Program-made: the position numbers and the translations under genes | DNA from: CAYZPW01 sp964480475 | GTDB taxonomy: Bacteria > B130-G9 | Length of the DNA stretch: 8,561 nucleotides | Assembly: GCA_964480475.1 (NCBI GenBank) | Contig: CAYZPW010000121.1 | Span: 1-8,561, forward strand | Reading direction: 5' to 3' | Shown here: positions 5,938 to 8,561 of the stretch, piece after piece | Numbering within the stretch: position 1 is the stretch's first letter | How the letters are laid out: every line of letters begins with the position of its first letter | The notes under the pieces: generated by a model | Databases searched by the model: none | The model's input: only the letters and a program-made list of their open reading frames with translations | What the model was told of the DNA's origin: nothing

Positions 5938-7977
5938 CTACTGGCAGGCATTCGACCACCGGACCTTTGCGATCGCCGCACCCAGGTCCCGAGCGTCCTG
6001 AGCTATGCCTAGCTCTCTTTGATTGAAAGCCCTATCGACCGTGATTCTCAGCACAACCTGGCCGCCAGGGCGGCAATTCAGCTTGAGGAGGACCTTTCTC
6101 CAACGATCGCGTGTCAGTTCGACTGTCTTCATTCTGCTCCCGTCGATGAAGATACTGGCCTTGACGGGCTTCTCGTCGGCATCGGGATGCGCACAAAAAA
6201 GCGCGAACTCGAGAACCTCTCCCTCTGCAGTTATGGTCATTCTGGCGTCCCTCTGCATCCACCAAAAGGGGAACTCCCCGTCCCAAGTCTCCTTTCTGTA
6301 AAACCCATACTCGAACTGCCAACCCAGCTTTCTCCTTCTCTGCTCGATTGAAAGCGCCCCGAGAGACTCAATGAGGAAAACCACGGATACTAGGGTTACG
6401 ACTGGTGCGAAAAGCCAGACGGGTTTTGGCACGCGCCGCCCCCGGGCAAACCTCTGGGATTGTGGACGCAAAACGGCGCTCCAGGCAAGGAGTATTCCCG
6501 TTGAGATGGCGAAGAGAAAGCAGTACTCAAAGAAAAGAACGTGCGCCCCAAACAGCAACGAGAATAAAGACGCGAGAACTCCGAGCGATATGCACCCGGA
6601 CAGCTTGTGTTCTGCTTCGAGCCTCGCCTCAGGCCTAGTGGAAAGCAAGCGATAGCTTGAACGTATCACAAAAACTGCAAGCGTCAGCGCCAAAACGAGG
6701 CCCAAAATGCCGAGTTCCGACGCGATCTGAAGAGGCAGACTACCGGCTGTGTCGATCATGAACAGCTTCCCCTCACTGCGAAAGTAGTAATTGGGGAGCT
6801 CGATGATGTATGCACCAAGTCCAACGCCCGTCCAGGGGAAGTCTCGGCACATCCTCAGCGCCTCAGACCATTGATGCACCCTGTGCTGCAAGAGATTCTT
6901 GACGGGAGCTTCGCTCGGCCCTACGATCATCAGCAGTACATCGCCAAACACGGGGACCTCGCTCAGATGCGATACATCTTGCAGCACGAGCATGACGATA
7001 AGAAGCACGCCCAAAGCCGCAAACGCCCTCAAAGCGCGTCTTGGGACAGCCCTTTGGCGGTGGCTCTCACGATCAAGACGCCTGAGCCACAACGCAAGAG
7101 CCAGCAAGAACAGGATGACGCCCACAACTCCCGCCCTCGACCTCGCCAGAACCGTCACTGCGACGGACAAAAGCGAGCAGACGACGAGAAACACGCGCGA
7201 GCGACTGGAGGAGACCAAGATGAGCCCAATGGAGTATGGGAGTATGAGTGCGTTGCACACACCCAGGGCGTTGGAGTCGGTATATGTTCCCGTCACAAAG
7301 CCTATTACGAGGAGTCTATCTGAGACCACTTGCCACAACGCGAATAGATTCGCCGCAAGACCCGCAATCACGACCGCCCAGGCAACGTTCTTCTGAATTC
7401 TGAGTCGCCGGCTCCCACATGAGCCGCTAAGCAAGCTGTACACAAGCAGAAGTAGAGCTATGCCAGAAACGTAGGCCACGCCCACCGTCACAGCGTTGTT
7501 CACCGCCTCCGTTGTAAGCACTCCTGTGGAATTGACGGTCCAATCATGAAACGGCTCGCCTGTAAACGGGAAGAAGTTCATAAACCTAAGCGTCGTTATC
7601 AGGCCGGACGCGATCACAAGTCCGGCGAAGGCCAACAGTGAGGTCTTCATGGGCATGCGCGACCCACTCAGCTCCCGCCCCGATACGCGCGCTCTCAGCA
7701 CAGCGCCACACACAAGCCCCAGAAAAGCGAAAACCAGCATCGAAATCCAGGGGGAACCGCAAACACGGGACACAATACCTAACAGAGGAATCAAGAACGC
7801 GAAGAGGCTCAGCGCGGCGGGAATGCTGAAAAAGGCAAGAGCAATCAGGAGAGCGAACAGCCCAAACACCCCAACCTGAACGCCGGTTGGCCCAGGAACC
7901 ATCGCCCAGAAGAGGCACCCAAACGCCAGCAGACAGAAAAGGATAGCAACGTTCCTTGAGCCGTTTTTGGTAAACAC
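5938..7977 (-). CDS. O-antigen ligase / Wzy-like polymerase with C-terminal soluble domain
   Basis: This is a polytopic membrane protein of 679 residues. Residues 10-540 contain about a dozen hydrophobic helices with the layout of the O-antigen ligase/polymerase superfamily (Wzy_C, PF04932). Recognisable signatures are TGTYTDSNALG (229-239), the LARSRAG arginine motif (277-283), a large periplasmic loop with FPWTGVGLGAY (380-390), and SELGILGL (420-427). These enzymes join lipid-linked glycans to lipid A, proteins or each other on the outer face of the cytoplasmic membrane. After the last helix a soluble region (about 545-675) follows, with WWMQRDARMTITAEGEVLEF and IFIDGSRMKTVEL; this strand-rich pattern looks like a jelly-roll or carbohydrate-binding-type domain. 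The His often found before the conserved 'AELG' helix is absent: the local sequence is DTAGSLPLQIASELG (409-423). The start is GTG at 7977, since a TGA lies three codons upstream in frame. No clear ribosome site is seen. Ligase versus polymerase cannot be decided. Confidence 0.85.
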   Translation of the reverse strand: MFTKNGSRNVAILFCLLAFGCLFWAMVPGPTGVQVGVFGLFALLIALAFFSIPAALSLFAFLIPLLGIVSRVCGSPWISMLVFAFLGLVCGAVLRARVSGRELSGSRMPMKTSLLAFAGLVIASGLITTLRFMNFFPFTGEPFHDWTVNSTGVLTTEAVNNAVTVGVAYVSGIALLLLVYSLLSGSCGSRRLRIQKNVAWAVVIAGLAANLFALWQVVSDRLLVIGFVTGTYTDSNALGVCNALILPYSIGLILVSSSRSRVFLVVCSLLSVAVTVLARSRAGVVGVILFLLALALWLRRLDRESHRQRAVPRRALRAFAALGVLLIVMLVLQDVSHLSEVPVFGDVLLMIVGPSEAPVKNLLQHRVHQWSEALRMCRDFPWTGVGLGAYIIELPNYYFRSEGKLFMIDTAGSLPLQIASELGILGLVLALTLAVFVIRSSYRLLSTRPEARLEAEHKLSGCISLGVLASLFSLLFGAHVLFFEYCFLFAISTGILLAWSAVLRPQSQRFARGRRVPKPVWLFAPVVTLVSVVFLIESLGALSIEQRRRKLGWQFEYGFYRKETWDGEFPFWWMQRDARMTITAEGEVLEFALFCAHPDADEKPVKASIFIDGSRMKTVELTRDRWRKVLLKLNCRPGGQVVLRITVDRAFNQRELGIAQDARDLGAAIAKVRWSNACQ

Positions 7978-8038
7978 GTCAGGTCATTGACTCAGATTGG
8001 CGCGCAGGTTGATGCCCCAAAGCAGGTGCGTGCTGAGC

Positions 8039-8554
8039 CTATTCGAGCCTTTGAAGGACATCGACGAACGTATCGAACGCGGGCTTGCCCCACAGAACGA
8101 AGCGAACCTCCTCGATCGACGTATCACGCTCGCTTAAGAACCTCTTAGCCTCGCCAAGCATTATCTCGGCGCACTCGCGCATCGAAAAGCCGCCGACACC
8201 CGTCCCAATCGACGGAAACGCAATGCTAGAAAGACCCAGCTCGTGGGCGCGAAGCAGCGAATTCCAAGTGCTGCTTCGGACTTTGGCGGAGTCCGTCGAA
8301 AGGTCAGGACCCATTCCAACCGCGTGAATGACATGCTTGGGAGCAAGCCGCCCGGCACCGGTCGCCACAGCCTCACCAATGGGGATCGGCCCCTTTGCGA
8401 CCGCCTCCTCCTCGATCTCCTTCCCACCTCGCCGCTTAATGGCGCCCGCAACGCCAGCCCCCATCCAAAGATGGCTGTTAGCGGCGTTGACAATCGCATC
8501 AGTCTCCTGCTCGGTGATATCCCCCTCAACCAGCCGGATGACCTTGTCCTTCAA
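8039..8554 (-). CDS. Macro domain protein (ADP-ribose binding), start near the window edge
   Basis: This single macro domain (PF01661) has 171 residues, the normal size. It binds ADP-ribose or related nucleotides, and family members remove ADP-ribose or hydrolyse O-acetyl-ADP-ribose or ADP-ribose-1''-phosphate. Motifs in order are GDITEQETDAIVNAAN (11-26), the glycine-rich loop MGAGVAGAIKRRGG (31-44), VIHAVG (75-80) and the phosphate-binding loop PSIGTGVGGFS (114-124). In MacroD/YmdB-type deacetylases the glycine loop reads GGGVDGAI with a catalytic Asp; here that position is Ala36, so this belongs to the other common bacterial/archaeal class whose activity is less certain. The TTG at 8554 gives a normal N-terminus just before the first strand, but the frame stays open to the edge, so a start outside the window is possible. 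The gene lies 61 bases upstream of the ligase gene on the same strand; a functional link to polysaccharide assembly is not evident. Confidence 0.92.
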   Translation of the reverse strand: MKDKVIRLVEGDITEQETDAIVNAANSHLWMGAGVAGAIKRRGGKEIEEEAVAKGPIPIGEAVATGAGRLAPKHVIHAVGMGPDLSTDSAKVRSSTWNSLLRAHELGLSSIAFPSIGTGVGGFSMRECAEIMLGEAKRFLSERDTSIEEVRFVLWGKPAFDTFVDVLQRLE

Positions 8555-8561
8555 ACGCAGT

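Noticed and set aside
6871..7396. Long + strand frames of 150 and 165 codons within the ligase gene
   Set aside because: They are antisense shadows of the ligase gene, whose helices and motifs are clear on the - strand; no recognisable domain in either.
8021..8034. AGCA/TGCT inverted repeat after the macro-domain gene, considered as a terminator
   Set aside because: A 4-bp stem with no T-run on the - strand; not enough to separate the macro gene from the downstream cluster.

Overview
This 8.6 kb window looks like bacterial chromosome with moderately high G+C. No rRNA, tRNA, CRISPR array, transposase or phage gene is visible. The host cannot be named from this sequence. A Wzx-type flippase beside an O-antigen-ligase-type protein indicates a bacterium that builds an elaborate surface polysaccharide. 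Small DUF4258/DUF2283 cassettes and short intergenic GATTGCGG and ATTCATCC repeats suggest an environmental lineage with a repeat-rich genome, but that is only an impression.

Left part, + strand (1-1035). The 3' end of an unidentified gene enters from the left edge and stops at 322. A 250-base stretch follows, holding a near-consensus sigma70 promoter (432-461) and a short open stretch that looks like a gene remnant. Next come two small genes with a 4-base ATGA overlap: a DUF4258 protein (575-826) and a DUF2283 protein (823-1035). Together they look like a toxin-antitoxin-style couplet. Two 16-bp near-identical direct repeats (551-566 and 1052-1067) lie on either side of the couplet.

A 101-base convergent intergenic stretch (1036-1136) holds the second 16-bp repeat, a duplicated 11-mer with a 21-base period and two weak hairpins.

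Right part, all - strand (8554 down to 1137). In transcription order the genes are a macro-domain protein, an O-antigen ligase/polymerase-like membrane protein with an extra C-terminal domain, a BatD-like single-pass membrane protein, a GH57 glycoside hydrolase with a C-terminal beta domain, and a Wzx/MOP-family polysaccharide flippase. The last three are tightly packed (11-base overlap, then a 6- or 12-base gap) and are probably co-transcribed. The cluster combines lipid-linked glycan export (flippase), periplasmic glycan polymerisation or ligation (ligase-like protein), cytoplasmic alpha-glucan processing (GH57) and an orphan BatD-like protein of unknown role. My reading is a surface or storage alpha-glucan/polysaccharide assembly locus. 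The least expected part is the BatD-like/GH57/flippase block, and the linking function is inference.
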